Below, piece by piece: positions 1 to 14,800 of a stretch of DNA of 64,000 bases. The DNA lies in contig VZRG01000007.1 of the NCBI GenBank assembly GCA_013397435.1, forward strand, positions 1,617,917-1,681,916, read 5' to 3'. The stretch comes from Erythrocercus mccallii (taxonomy: Eukaryota > Chordata > Aves > Passeriformes > Dicruridae). Made by a program: the position numbers and the translations under genes. The notes beneath the pieces are model-generated. The model was not told the origin of the DNA and did no database searches. It worked only from the letters and a program-made list of their open reading frames with translations. How positions within the stretch are numbered: the first letter of the stretch is position 1; every line of letters begins with the position of its first letter.

Positions 1-3000
1 AATATCATTTCAAAGACTTTTTTTTCTTATTAAATTAGTTACGATCAGACACAGTACAGGCTCTGCCTTTTTGATCAAGAAACAAAGGAGTTTTTCTTTC
101 TTTTTTATTTTGCCAAATCCATATTTTTTAATTATGAAATTAGAAACTAAAACTTGGAGACCCCCTATTAGACAAAGAGAATCTTTTCAGTAATGCATTA
201 AAAAATAAACATCCTTATGGCTGAGATGAATCTAAAGTTTGTCATATTCCTGTGACAGTTAATGATGCTCTCATAAGCAACACCTAAGGAAAGCTTTGTT
301 TTCCTATGTAGAAATGTACTGAAACTGGAAGGATCTGGGCCATTCCTCTATAAGCTTACAGTCTCTCATTTCCTCAATTTCCAGTCAACAGCATTGGCAT
401 GCATGGCTCAACAACCAAGAATAATTTGTGTCACAATATGTATTGGAGAATTGAATATTTCGTACTCTCATTTAGAAATGATTTTTTGTGCATGCCAGTA
501 CATGTGCCTCAAAACATACAGAATACAGATTACTTACATCCTATATCAGCCTTCAGAACTCAAAGCTACCCATCCTATTCCAGAAAGATCAGAAAATACT
601 GGCATGGCTAAAAATAGTTCTTAAAGAAATGCTCTTCTAAAGCAAGAAAAAAAGCATTTAAAAATCTTCTTTCCACAGTAAAATACAGTGGAACTACCTG
701 AAGCAATTATCACAGTTCAATAAATTATGTCTTCAACATGGTTTAAATGAATTCATTTAGTTTTATAAGGGTGGCAGGCTAAATGAATAGATAGAGAGGA
801 TTACTGCTATTCAGTTGTGTTCTCAACACTGCAGAAGAAAAATGAGAGCATTTAATAGCACATTTCTAAACACACAAACAATTAACAATTTACATGAATC
901 CATAGCTCTTGGGTACAAGAGAAAGGAAAGCAAAGAGCAATGACATTTCAAAAATAATCTCATAAAAGTAACTTTTATTCAAGTCTGTAAATAACTACAA
1001 AAGTTCCTAAATCCATATATGGTTTGGTATTTTTTCCAGCTTTTCAAAATAACTTCTTTTTATGTATTTTCTTCTTCATTTACATTTGAACATACATTAC
1101 TTGAGAAGTAATTTTCCAATGACAAATCCAAACATTTTTCTATGTGAATTTTACCAGCTATTTATATGAACTCTCACACGTCATGCTCGCAACTAGATTC
1201 ACATTTTAGTGCAGTATAACTTACTTTTATTGCAACATAACTAGTAAAGAGACTGCATTACTGACTATATAACTGAGGTAAATGACTTAATCTTCAGAAA
1301 GATGAAAACTAGATATTTATCTGTATCATTTAATGGAGCGTATTAAGTCATAAAAACAGAGATATTCAGCAAACTCCTTGATGTTAATTTTATGCTTATG
1401 ATGGTTGGATTAGCGTAATGGCTCCCAGTAAGATGGTTGTATCTGCATTTGCAAAATTTCTTTTTTACTCATCTGATTTTTGCTGTTCCAAAGATGATGC
1501 ATTTAGAAAACATGGAGTAAACAATATTTTAACATTAGTGCACACTGAAGTTTTAATCAGACTACAGGATCATTTCCTGAGGTTCTCCTTTCAGCCTCTT
1601 TTCTGTTAGTTTATTTTATCAGATAGGATTTTAAGATATATTTTCTAATAAATCCATTAGCAAACTTCTGTGACATAATATGGTGCTCATCTTTCCACAT
1701 TTTGGACAAAACTTACCTATTATAATAGAGTTTACAGGAAATGCTAGATATCTAGAATGTAGAACTTACCAAAAAATCCCCTCGTTTGAATTCAGTAAAC
1801 CATGTCATAAAGAATAATATTTATCACTGTAAACTTGATGGAGCTTTTTTCAAACACACTTCTTTCTATAGAATGAGAATAATTTACAATTTTCAATATA
1901 CAAATATTTTGCGAAGAAATTTGTATTTTGAGCAGATACAATAATTTCATTTACCTACCTTATGCTCATCATTTAGTAGATATTCAAAATTTATACACTC
2001 AAAACCTCAAAAAATTCAATGCATGCATGATTTTCAGATTATTTATGTTAAAAGACTGTTTCTAAGCAATTTAATCTCCTTTAGGAATAAGGCTTCATTA
2101 CATAAAAAACAAAATAAAACAATAAAACAGCACTTCCCTCCTAAACCAGGCTCTGATGTTAGAAACCATCATAAAACAGAACTGCAAGTAAGTTCCTCGT
2201 CACCAAGCAGTGTCTCTTCTCATTGTGGATACTTATATTTCAAGAACTTGCAAAATGTTGCAGACTCCATTTTGAAAACTTTCTTGCACTATGGCTCCTT
2301 CTGAAAGGGAAGTCTAGAACTTCATCCCTTCAAGTATGGTCCACTGCCTTTTAATTTCCACCCCAGAATTTATCCATAGAGAGTTTACAGATGCTCTTTG
2401 GTTTTGTATAATATTTGGAAACTTTGATTTTTTTATCAAACAATGTTTGTTTTCCTTTTGGATTTACATCTCAATACTTTGCTGAGAACAATCATAACTT
2501 CTTTTAGTCTGTAATTTTGTGAGATGAAATGTCCTGTTGGAAAAGATGTTTTCCACAGTTCTTCCTTTAACTCTGCTCCTGTTTGCACTTGCATTCTGCT
2601 GATTGTTCTAGAGGAGGTTCTTATCTTTTGTGGTTTCAGAGTTGATCAAAATTTTCTGATTTCTTTACTGAAATTATTTTGCTTAATATATAGCATTTTG
2701 CTGACTACCAAAGAATAATGGCTCAAAGCCATCCTGAGATTGCTCAATGTGTTAAAGATCTTCACTAATTTCCCATCCTTTTCATCACTTTCAACCAATG
2801 ACTTCCATTGCATACAGAAAATTTTGCTACTATTTTCAACAGCATTATACTGTATTGTAACTGCCATTGTGTCATTCAATTCATTCAGGTTATTTTTCTA
2901 GGCTGAAGCTGGATCATCAGCATATTTCATGAAGATATTCCTAATTTTGAGCCAAGGTTGAAGCATTAAATAGGTTTTTCTCTGGCACAGATCTCTGAAC

Positions 3001-3412
3001 AGCTCTCATCTCGCAGCCAGCCATTAGCCCATCAGTATAAATTGAGACGATTCGATTTGACAGTTCACAACTTTGCAATTCCTCTCTCAAACCCCATCTT
3101 TCCTGGTTTAGCTAATAATTTCCAATATATCAAGTATTTTATTGACATCTGGCAAAATAGATTTATTACTTTTCTCCTGTCTGAGACAAAATGTACTGTG
3201 CTTTATCAGAGAAGGAGATCAGGTTAATCCTGATCAATCCACTGTTGATAAATCTCTGCTACATTTGCTTCAAGATAACTCCTTATTTTCCTCAAAAATA
3301 TAGTAAAATAAAAGCAGATTAATAGGTGTCTGGTGATCTGGATTTCTCTATTTGTGGAATTACTTCAGGTTAATTCTGTCACCTCATAATACAAAATCAT
3401 AAGCTTTTTTAA
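1..3412. other. AT-rich intronic DNA, nothing recognised
   Basis: Short chance open frames only. No LTR, LINE, RNA gene or splice-flanked open frame was recognised on either strand. Confidence 0.6.
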
Positions 3413-3521
3413 AATTTGTTTGGGTTTTCTGTTGTTGTTGGTTGGTTGGTTTTGTTGTGTGGTTTGTTTGTTTTGGGTTTTTTGTTTGATTTGGAGGTTT
3501 TTTGTGGTTTTGTTTGATTTG
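3413..3521. repeat. G/T-rich low-complexity tract
   Basis: About 110 bases made almost only of T and G on the plus strand, with short runs such as GTTGTTGTTGGTTGGTTGG. It is not a clean microsatellite but a degenerate mixture of GTT, GGTT and GTTT units. Any open frame across it is a product of base composition. Confidence 0.85.
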
Positions 3522-6500
3522 TTCCACATGTGATCCTAAATGAGCCCAACATACTATTGATAACAAGAAAGAAAAAACAAAGAAGAAGAAAATGTATCTC
3601 ATAACATTATTATAAGCAGGAGAGTGATATCAGACCCATGGAGAAATCCCCATAGACTATTCAGCAGAAATGAGCAAGGGCTGATTTTCAATTGTATGAA
3701 AAGTCATTGGAAGGTTACAAACTGTTAGAAATGTCCACAGGGGAAGGACAAAGATGCAATGAGGTTCATTAGTGGTAGAAAGCATTTTCAGAAGCAACTC
3801 AACACACATCAGGAACTATTTAAATATGTTTGGGTCTGCCTGAAAGCAGGAGGATGAGTTCAGAGGTCTCTCCAGACACCTTTCTAGTCTGGATATTTTA
3901 ATATTCCATATGAAACAGAAAACATTTCTTTCAGTCTCTTTTTTCTCATTATGTGATTAAGTTTTTGTAATGTTGTAAATATGCTGTTTATCCTTTGTAA
4001 GTCAACAGGTCATTCACTGCCTCAGTCTTTTGAGAGGACCATACCCCTCAGGACAGGGTTATTTAAAACATTAACTAGCTTGCCTAGACATATTATGCCC
4101 AAAGTATTTGACTCCAGATTTTAGGTTTAGAGATCATTTGAAGATAAAAAGAAGATAAAAAGTTCTTTTGTGCGGAAAGGCAAATGTCCATGTGGCCACA
4201 TGCAGATTGCTAAACAAAGTCCTTCAGTATTAAAGAACCATCAAAAATCTCACAATTCTCTCCTGTAAAACCAAGACCTTTCCTCAATTTCCCTGCCTTT
4301 TCCTTTCCTGCTTCCCTTTCATACTTCCTACTGCTATCATAAGTGCAAAATACAGCTTGTGTTTAGATACAACCTAAGCCAACAGTCTTTATATATATAT
4401 TTGAAACAATCAAGCCAAGAAATCACCAAACAAAACATTCACCTGTGCAACTATGCCTCCACCTGAGAGGTCAAAAGGAACACACACACAGAGGAAAATA
4501 TTTGACATGTACTGCCTGCAACTGTAGTGAAAAGAACTCAAATGCTACAGTGATAATGACAGCATGAGAATTTCTGTTGAGCGGAACAAAATGTTAAAAG
4601 CTTTTTGCAAAGGAATATAACCCAGGCTGAATTATGCTTAACATGAAATTCAATCTTTTCCTTATCATCATCAAATCCCTATCTAATCTGCCTTGTGCTC
4701 ACACCTCACCTCTTATTTCTCTCCCAAATGGCTTCTGTTCTGACTTTTTGTCCATTTCTCTGCCTCAGAACTAACCACAATCAATTTGTTTTGAGTGGTT
4801 TTCGAGTATTTTCCCACTAGTTGCCCTTTTTAACACCTCCCAACATATCCTTCAAATCCATATTTTTTATCACCATTTTTTGCAAAGATCCTTCAAAATG
4901 CATGCTGCTGTCCTTTTGAATGTGTGGTTCTGTCACCATCTACCTTTATTCACTTCCATAAGAAGACTATTAAAACATTATAAAAAATCAGAAGTTTTTT
5001 ACTCTTCAGGATTACCTGACTGCTCAAGAAGACAATGAAAGGAAAGATTACATCTATAAAATAACATACAAGGAAAAGAATTTTTAGGAACAATAAATGC
5101 TTTCTCCTGGTAACTTGAATCACTGAAGATTTGTTTGTTTATTTAAAAGACATTCTACAAACTAATAACCAAACCAAAAAAATATTCTAAACTTATGTAT
5201 ATGTTTGCAGTGATGTTGCTCTTTAATGCAATAGGAGGCATTGCACTCATCATGGTAAAAGCATACTGAAAATAAGATAACCCAATTAAGGACACAGTGC
5301 TATTGCACAGTCCTACTGTACCAACATTAGGTTAAAATTAACCATTCCAGAGAGAGTCCACGTTTTTCAGAGTATCCCAAATGAAAGTAAAACCAGCTGA
5401 TCTGTCTGTAAGATTATTTTTTATTTCTTACAGGGTAACAAGTGCTTGAAGTGACCTTGAGATTTTCAGCAACAGGATTTGGAACTCCTATGCAAGACAA
5501 CACAAGGGGCAGATGGAAGGGACTGCAAAATTAACTTAGATTCACAATAATTCCCAAACTAGTTTAATTTGCTGCTGACTTCTAAGCTAATTGTGCACAC
5601 ATGCATATAATCAACAATGGCAGAACTAAATAAACCTGAACCAATAAGTACCTATCCTTTCTTTGTCACTGACAGGAATACCTTCAGAAAGCTTTCATGT
5701 TTCTTTGGTGGATATTATCAATCTTGTTCTGTCAGGAAATCAAATAAAATTCTTGGCACTTTTAAAGAGTGTGATTTACAAAGGAAAACTCAATTTTAAA
5801 ATATGCAGTTAATCAAATGATTAAGAAAAGTTCCTTTATGCCAGATTCTCAGTAAAGGTTGTCAAACAGTTCTTTTGGTGCTATCTTCAGATCTGTAAGG
5901 TTCCATGCTAAACTCTTTGCATTAGAATGATTAATGGAGAACTTAATGGATAAAGCACCACAGTTAACTCATTTGGATTAAATTATTATCTTGGATTTAT
6001 ACAGTTTTTATTTTGTGCACAAAAATGTAGATACCAATTTTTCCTTTCTTTTCTACTGCTCTTAATTTTCAGAGCACTTTGCAAATCAGTTCCTTAGAAT
6101 TAAATCATGATGTTTCCTCTTTAGCAATAGCAGGAGCTGGATAAGTCATTTCTGTGCATGAGTTGTCGACAATTTCCTGTACCTGTATGTCATGCATAAC
6201 CTAGACTTTATTGTGCCTTGATGGCTGAAAAACTACTTTTGTCCAACTCTAACTGTTGCCCCTTCTGCAGAAGCAAAGTAGGAGACGATGATTCTACAAC
6301 AGCAGTTAAGAAGAGGGAATTCCACAGCCCTGGAATCCCTTCTGTCAGTCCCTACCAATTGTTTCATGATGACAGGAGACCACTCTGTGGAGTAGGAGGA
6401 AATGGTGTATTTGGCAGCACTTACTCAGCTATCTTCTCTGGAGGGGTACAGGGCAGGGAGTGGGAACATCAGGATAACATGGGTGTAAATGGCCCACAGG

Positions 6501-8234
6501 CTGCATATAGTCCAAGAACTGCAAATCAGAGTGTGCTGTGATAATCTTACAGAGGTAGATGATAAACCCAGAAATTTATAAAATGAACTAATCAGGCTAG
6601 ATAAAAATGACAACTTCTGTTGCACAGTATTTTAGTCAGAAAACTCAGGCTTAGGTGTTCGGTTGGTGTAAATAAGAATATTTGCATCTATCTTAAGCCA
6701 GTTAAATGAGTTGAAAGAAAAGGAAGAATAAACTTTTCTGAAAGGCCAGTTACAAAATATTTTTTATCTCCTAGGGGTTTATTTTTAACCTTTTCCACTA
6801 CCTTGTGAAGGCCTTTACCTAGCCATTAACCAGGTTAAGGCTTTCTAGAACTGATGAAAGCTACTCTGTACAATAATTTTTTTTGGACTGCTGTGTTTGA
6901 GTATTATTTGAACAAAAACCCAAGAGTGGCAGTTATTCACTAACCTAGCTGTGCAACGGTGGCACAGCTCAGACCTCTTGGGAATATGAGAATATGTGTT
7001 AAGAACTGAGACTCTCCAGAAGAATCTCATGGGTTTTAATTACTAAATTTCTGAAGAAATTTTTAAAACTTTCCAAGTATTGCCCAGTTCAAAAACTGAC
7101 CGGATTAGTTTTGTATTCATCTAATCACCTCTCTTTTGCTACTTCAAATAGGTAAAGTAGAACATACTGGCTGAGCTTGAGAAAAAACAATAAAACAGAT
7201 TCTTTGGTGTCTTTTTTTTTTTTCTCTCTTTTTCTTCTCTCAGATTTAATTAAATACAGCTCCTGAGATTTTATGATGTCACCTTTATAATCCAAGTTAG
7301 ACATTTGAAGAAAGTTGCTCTTATTTTTGAGAAGATCATAATTACCAGAGCATATGGACCAGTGAACAGCCTATATAATACAGAAGAGTGACTACAATAT
7401 TCTTTGCTAATAAACACAACTGATCATGCATTGAGTCACCATGCAAATATAGAATTTATAGAGCTGTGTTTTAAATGAGATTATTCCTAAATTTATATTT
7501 TGGAGAATGAAGAAACTGGTAACTAGAAATCTTTATTTTTATTCCCATAATGTAAAGAATTAGTAATAAAGATAAGTATAATGCTGATAGATGATTTTGT
7601 ATTAAAAGTCTCTTGCTGTGTCAATCAAACCTGGATGTGGGCTATCATAGCCTTTGGCTGTGACACCTCTCCACTCCTTGGTGCACAGCATAGAGGATGT
7701 TATATTTTGCATTGCTTGCTTTGATTACCTGCCTCTTAATCAGGGACAACAATGATCTCATGTTGATCTTCAAATAGGTGACAAAAGTTTTGCTGCATCA
7801 TATGCAAAAAGCACAACCCATTAAATATCTCTTCCTTGGCAAATGTAGAGCATATAAATCACCTTGATGGTCATGAAGCTATTAGAAGCCATCAGCTACT
7901 AAGTTATAAGTACAGTCTTGGCTCAGCATTCCAATTTACTAATCTGGCTATGACATAATGAAATGGAGTTGTACTTGTAGCTGGTAGATTTTGAGTTGAA
8001 CATATTGAAAGTCAGTATCCCAATTACTATGGCATTGTGGTTTAAAGGAAACTTGAGGTAAAGTATGATTTGGTACTACCAAAGTAATGCTGATTTTGCA
8101 AAGTGCACATTGCTTTAATGACTTCATTTAAAAATACTAAACAATAGTGCTAGTCCTAAAAAAGTCACTATAGCAAGTGGTCTTTTTACTTGCCTCATAC
8201 AACTAACTTTTGATTTTTATTTGATTCATGTAAA
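3522..8234. other. AT-rich intronic DNA, nothing recognised
   Basis: Unique-looking sequence. A 107-codon plus-strand open frame at 6218-6541 has no family motif, no splice context and no codon pattern that I can defend, so it is treated as chance. Confidence 0.55.
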
Positions 8235-8239
8235 CCACC
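8235..8239. repeat. Target-site duplication, left copy
   Basis: ccacc immediately before the LTR; identical to the five bases at 8876-8880. Confidence 0.85.
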
Positions 8240-8875
8240 TGTCTTGGTTCAGGGCAAATCTGGGAGGAAACCTCCGAAGGGGTTCCTCTGGAAAGCAGAA
8301 CCCAAACGGCCCCTCCTCCCTGCCAGCCCGGGAAAAGGAATTTCCTTAGAGAAGAGTGGAAAAAGCTATTTATTTAACAAAGATATCTACAAGTACAAAG
8401 AATGAATAATATGAAACAATAAAAATAATAATGAAACAATAAAACCTCTTGCTGCTCTGAAGAGAGATGGCAAACTGAGAAAAGTCCTTGCCGTGGTGTA
8501 GCTCAGTCTCTGTCCCACTGGAGGTTCAGGCCCGGGGGGCCGCAGGTGCGAGCCCTCGGTGCTCCTTTGGGTTTTCAGTCCACAGCAGATTTAAAGTCTC
8601 AAGAAAAGGAAGAAAAAAAAACACAGGGTTTCTTCTCTGCCTCAGCTAGCTAAACTAACTAAAAGCACAGGAGACCTCCGCCACCGCTGTCCCTGTCGCC
8701 AGGAACACACCGTCTGGAGTGGAAGAATGTCGGGGGAGTCAGGCCGAAACAAACTCCACGCTTCTTCTTTCCCTGGTTCACGCTCAGAATCAGTCTTAAA
8801 GGTACAGGACTCAGTATACAGCAGTAACAGAACAGACGATTGGGGATACAGGCATCATAAAGTCACCCTACAACA
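8240..8875 (-). mobile_element. Complete solo LTR, avian ERVL-type
   Basis: On the minus strand the element starts TGTTGTAGGGTGAC and ends CCTGAACCAAGACA, the TGT...ACA ends of a retroviral LTR. It is 636 bp. A perfect 5-bp direct repeat, ccacc, flanks it at 8235-8239 and 8876-8880, which is the duplication length of class III (ERVL-like) elements. A polyadenylation signal AATAAA lies at 8369-8374 on the minus strand. The GC-rich end resembles a common songbird LTR family I recognise but cannot name exactly. No internal region remains, so recombination has left a solo LTR. It lies in the same sense as the host gene, so its poly(A) signal could act on host transcripts. Confidence 0.9.
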
Positions 8876-8880
8876 CCACC
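8876..8880. repeat. Target-site duplication, right copy
   Basis: ccacc immediately after the LTR; matches the left copy exactly, so the insertion borders are secure. Confidence 0.85.
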
Positions 8881-11800
8881 TTTTTAAAATTATTATAATT
8901 ATTTTTTTTTTTTTATTCTTTGCTATCACTACTATTTAGGAATCTGGCACCTTCTTCACAGTGATAGAGACAACCTGGAAGATTCCCTCAGGAGCCATTT
9001 ATCTTACAAATACTGATTTGATGGTAAAGTTAAGACAAGTCCAAATCTTGACAGAAATTGGATCATGCATTACCATTCAGATTATAAATGCTTGATTCCA
9101 GTGGATTGTTCTAGTAACCACCCAACCACAGGAGTCTGTTCTGTCAGCATTGTAGAAAACATTTTCTGACTGATCACTGAGGTTTTCCCCTTCAAAACAA
9201 AAACACAGTCTTGGCAGTAAAGCAAAACACACAATTTATGCAATAAAGCAAATGTGAGATGGAAGCACATGCGAATTTTTTAGGAGGCATTTATTAATGA
9301 CAACTGGTATAAATGCCAGTTTCATTATTAAATCCCCAGTAGAACACATAAGTCAAGGACACTAATTTCTCCTGCCTCTGAGAGAAACTCAGATCTTTCT
9401 TATTTCTTGGTAAAGAAAAAATAAACCAACTTTAGTTATCCCACTTTAGTATAAGAGCTGAGGTCAGCATGCTTTCCTTGCAGTACATCCTTGCCAACTC
9501 CTAGTTTGTTCAATATTGGCAAGGACATATAGACTAGGTTCTCTGAGTCATTAATTTAAATTTGACTTGGATCAATCATGAATGAATCAGATGTAGACAA
9601 CATTCACACATTATTTACTTCATATGGAACACTCTCCCTGAGGTGACCCATAGAGTCACAAATCTTAATTACATGTCATCATTGGTTAGAAGCAATGTAA
9701 TGTGCATATTTACTCATAACCCTTTCCCTCTTCTCTATTCACATTTCCAGTCTTTTTACTTTGAAAGATTTTTGGATCAGAAAAAAGAGTTTAATTTATA
9801 TTTGCATAGGATGTTGTCACGATGGAATTTCCTCCTCCCTATCATTGCAGTCATCATGAACAGCAATAGCAATAAACAGTAACGGAGAAATGAGTTATGT
9901 TTTGGCACTGCTTTATTCTCCTCCAAATTAACATAGAGCATATGCTAAAATCTACACAATCTGCTTTTTTTCCTGTGCTCTGACAATTCTGCCATCTACC
10001 AGAAACAGCAATATGCTCAGCTAAAATATCATGTATAAAACATGAAGCTTATAGGTTAAACTGACTTACTCCCCTGTCTCTTATCTGTGCTCTTAGTGCA
10101 CATCAGTATTTTATTCTTTTACACAAGCCCTAAAACATTTTATAAATTGCAATATAATGAGTGTTGCAGTCTAAAGACATGAAAAGCAAGGAAGTGCCAA
10201 TGAATTTGCAGCTCTGCTGCAGTGTGGTCACAGCTCTGTGATAAATATACTAATACAGTGCTCTACTCACAACCTATTACTCAATTCATTTCCAATTTGC
10301 TGAAAACAGATATGTACTGTAAGTCATAAACAATTCATTTATTACCTTGAACTTGTGCAATGAACTGCTTTGAAGTCAGGAGGCTTCCTGTTGAAGTAAT
10401 AAGTAGGTGTGAGTGCACGCACACAGGTGCACTTCTGTTCTCACACCTACATTCAATATGCATAAACATATACACATGCTTTTTCTGAAAATGATGACAA
10501 TTTCAACCTTCTGAAAATGGAACTCCTTTCAAGAAAACAATTCGTGTTTAGAGCAAAATTGTTTTTAAGGAAAATATAACTGAGGATACAAGAGTTCTAA
10601 CAACATGTACTTGACTGTAAAAAATGTAATGACATGACCCTGGTATGCCTAATTTTAGTTACAAATAGCTCATTGATGAGATTCTATTATTCTACCAAAA
10701 TCGACTTGTGATTGCCCTATAGAACAATAGAGAGACTATAATTTGGAGTACTTTAGAGGGCCCTGATTCTGTTTTTCTGCATTTCAAGCACTGCAATTTG
10801 GGAACCATAGTTCAGGGTCTGTCAGTATTTCAGTTTATGATAAGCTTTGATTTCTCAAGGGTTTATATTCCTGTTACAAATTTTACTCCAGAAATTCAGC
10901 AAACAAAGCATAAGCGAGAACGGAAATAAATAGTATCATGCTGCCAGCACTGCTTCTGAAATAGTTCATGCACTTAGTATTCCAGGAGAGTAAGGACAGG
11001 CTGGTAGATAGTTGTAGAGGTTTTTCTTTAAATGGAAGCGGAAAATAAAGAAAAAAATCCCTACGCAATATTTTGCTTTTGCTTTCCAGACATTTTGTCA
11101 TTAACTCTTTGAGACTTCTTGAAACAGATTCTTCAGAGGAAAGGGCCAGACTTGATGAATATCTCAGCTTGAAATATGTTGGAAAACATGTTGAAGTTCT
11201 TGAAACATATCATTTGACATATTCAGAATGAAGAGTGCCTTTTTAGTTTAAAATTATTTTTTCATTTTTAAATGTGATGTAAAACACACTATATGAATGG
11301 GACTGTACCAAGCCAAGTCCTAATACTTTCCAACCCTCTGTTTAAAATTGAAAATATACTTCCAAATATTTTCCTGAGGGAAAAAAGGGTTGGGAGCCAT
11401 TGAAGGGGGAGTATGCAGGAAAAATATCTAAAGAACCTCTGCAGCTTTGACAGTTGCACTTACTGCTGAATTGGGAATAAGAAGTTAGCCTGAAATTCAG
11501 CAGATTTGATATGGGAGCAATCTAAACTGGTTGTGCACCATTGGCTGCATCAATGCTAAGAAAGGAATTTCAACTGAAAAACAAAAAGCAGATACAGAGC
11601 GATGCTGTATGTAGAAGACAAAAGTGAGAGAGAAGAAAAAAAGTGTGAAAAAGGTGTTTAATCACAAGTGTAAGCACTGTTGAGGGAAGTATTTCAAACT
11701 ACTTTAAAAACAGAAATTAGAAAGCTGCTTAAAACAAGAAAATAAGGGAAAAACACAGACTCCAAGGACAGGAAAGAGATGAACTACTGTAACCTCAAGT

Positions 11801-14800
11801 GCCAATAAAATTACTGTTTTGGGAAGCATGAAGCAATATAATCAACTCATCATGTCAAGATACTTGCACTTGCATACTGGCACTGAAGAAGATATAATTT
11901 TCTCTCTTTTTGATACTTACTCTCTTTAAACTCAAGGTATTTTCACCAATCCGTGGAAATATGCTAAGGTCTTCTATTTACCTTATATCCAAAGGGATGT
12001 GGTGCTATATGTACAAATGAAGGATGCAACCATGGCCACTGCTGCAAAAATAATATATCTTTTCATTGTTTAACTATTTCAAAAAACTATTTCAATATGA
12101 TATACATTTTTTTTCTTCTAAAACCTTGCTTTCTTTAGTTAGTGCTTGTCCCTTAACTTTAGCATATTAAAAAACATGTCAAAAATTCTGACTGCTTCAT
12201 CTCCTTGTTGTATGAGACATTGGAAAGAAATGCTGAAGCAACATCTTCCTCTGGTCAAGTCTTTTCTTACTGAGTATTGCTGATATCAAGAGCTTTGAAA
12301 CTCTTCCCTTCTTTCTGGAAGATCTGCATTTAGCAGATGATGTAAGAGTGACTGATGTAGAGAAGGGGTATCCCAGATGTTCAGTCATGATTATGCTGAC
12401 TTCTACTTACAAAAAAATAAATATGGTGAGCCATAACAAAAAGTCCAGGTTGCAATAACTTCTGGTCAGGAACCACGGGCAAGGACACAACCCTTTTTGT
12501 CCTCACTTTACCTACAATACCAGCCAACTTGACATGTTACTTTAGGTCTACTTTACCTTCGAATACACATCTCTTCTTTCTACCTCTCACTGCCATGAAT
12601 ATTTCTGGTCAGAAAAGGAATCCTGAATAACATCATAAACCGTTATGGAACCCAAAATTTTATAATATCATTGAATGTTTGCATCCACAGTGTATCATCT
12701 ATTATACTCATGTCAGATATGTATAATTTACTTATGTCCCTGCAGTAAAGGAACAAGTAAGCCTTACAGTGCTAATGATTAGGTTGTTGCATGTGTACTA
12801 ACACTCTGCTGTAGTTAGAAAAACTGTTTTTGGATCATGAAATAAAGCAAAACTCATGAATCAGCATTTACAAATCTGATCTGGAGAAACTAGACTAGAG
12901 TTTATGTAAATTATTCCAACAGGAATAAGTCAATAAAGCTTTGGAAACCTCATGCGGAATCCACAGTCATCTTGTAAAGCACTGCCAGAAGAGATAGGTG
13001 CCCTGGTAGGCATCTGTGGATCCTGTTTTTTGGATAAAGAAGGACCTGCATCCTGCTCTGCAAAGCAAAGCTAAAAAGACAAATAGGGAAAACATGTTTG
13101 GTTGTTGTTTTGGTTTATTTTTTTCTAAAAAGATAACTCAGAAAACAGTCTAAAGCAGAAGGAAATGCTCCAACTTTGAAAAAATGTAATTATTATTATT
13201 TTCCTCATGTTTCAGTGTTTCATGAGAGGATTTTTTTTCTCTCCAGTGTTCAGATGTGGAGCACTGATATCAAGGCTATACAAAGCAATTGCATACAGTG
13301 GCATGGTGCAGCCATCTTTTACATTTTACCATGTAAAATTATGAAATTAATTATATTTAAAATAGTATCAGATGAATTAGGATCTGCTAATTTGCTAAAC
13401 AGTCTGTACTTAATTCTTAGACTTCCATAAATCTTGATTTTTGATGGATGGCCCTTCACCTTAGAAATCAGGGATTTGACCAAGCTATGTAAACCCAGTT
13501 AAAAAGATTTTGTCATAGTTTAACAGAGCCCAGTACCAATGGATAAGAAATTCAAATCTTCAGCTCAGAAATACAGTAAACTAAGATTTAATAACTCAAT
13601 ATATCTATTTCTCTAATACTTCAAAACAAAAAATAAGGAGCAATGGAAAGTGAACCAGATGTGAAAGTGGTAGCCTGTGTGACTTTTTTTCCCAGTCTAT
13701 CAGATGCCACATCAAATTTGCCAAACAATACAATCACATTCTCGAAATACTATTAGTGATACTCCCAAATAACTTATTCTAATAACTTAAAAGACTTAGT
13801 GACTTTTCCCCTAAAAATGGAAAGACTCTTAAAAGTCTTAGCTGTTTATTTGTGAGTAGTGATTTCCATCTTAATACTTTAAATATACAATGTGTTTCTT
13901 CAAGTTATATGACAAATGAATAATTGGTCTCTCTTATTTATAGAGTATCCTATAGTAGTGTTTAATGGCAACAGGGTCAAACTAAAATTGCCACTAAGCC
14001 TAGAAAACTTGGAAAACATAATTCTATTGCTGTTGATGATGTGTAAAGCATAATAATTAATGTTTTATTGAGAATTTAAAAATAACATGGGACTTATACA
14101 AAAAGTGAAAAAATTCAACATTGCTAGATGTGTATTTCTTTTACTGAGGAATACTACTGCATATGCTCTCAATAGAGAGTTACACTGTGACTGTGCTGCT
14201 TGATTCATTCCAAGAGATATTTTCCAGACAACTGCTGAAGAATATGTTTACCTATGTAGTAAGAAGAAATTTTGTGTTATTTAGGCCTTGACAAAATTCC
14301 ACCTGTATACAGTTACTGCAAAAATACCCAGTTCATATATGGCTGATAAACAAAAATGTAGATTCTATTGGAAATAATACCATTATGTGAAAACATCATT
14401 CTTTGTCTTTCCATTTCATATACACATGTATAGCTAAAAATTGAAGTGTGAATATTTGGTATAAAATAAATGCAATGCAGCCAAAAGAATGCCTCTTAGT
14501 TCTTCAGAAGGGCTTGTGGGCCCAGTATGGAGGTAATTTGAAAGCCCTTAACTACGTGCTCCGGATTTATTTGATTTACATTGTGCTAAAAAAGGGTCTA
14601 GATATCTTCAGGATTTGCTCTAAATTTATCTCATCTTTCACTGGTCTTCTTCTTTTCTTTTACACTTGTCAGTTTGGGTGAAAGACAGGTGCAAGTTCTT
14701 TCCTTCAAACCAGAAAGTGTTACTGGATACATGGATTCACTGTTTCATTTAGAGCTCTTAAGTGGTATCAACAGGATGCAATGGGTGTAGCTTCCTTTCA

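Noticed and set aside
6218..6541. 107-codon plus-strand frame with a C-P-F-C pair
   Set aside because: Two cysteines alone do not make a zinc-finger; no family similarity, splice context or conservation visible.
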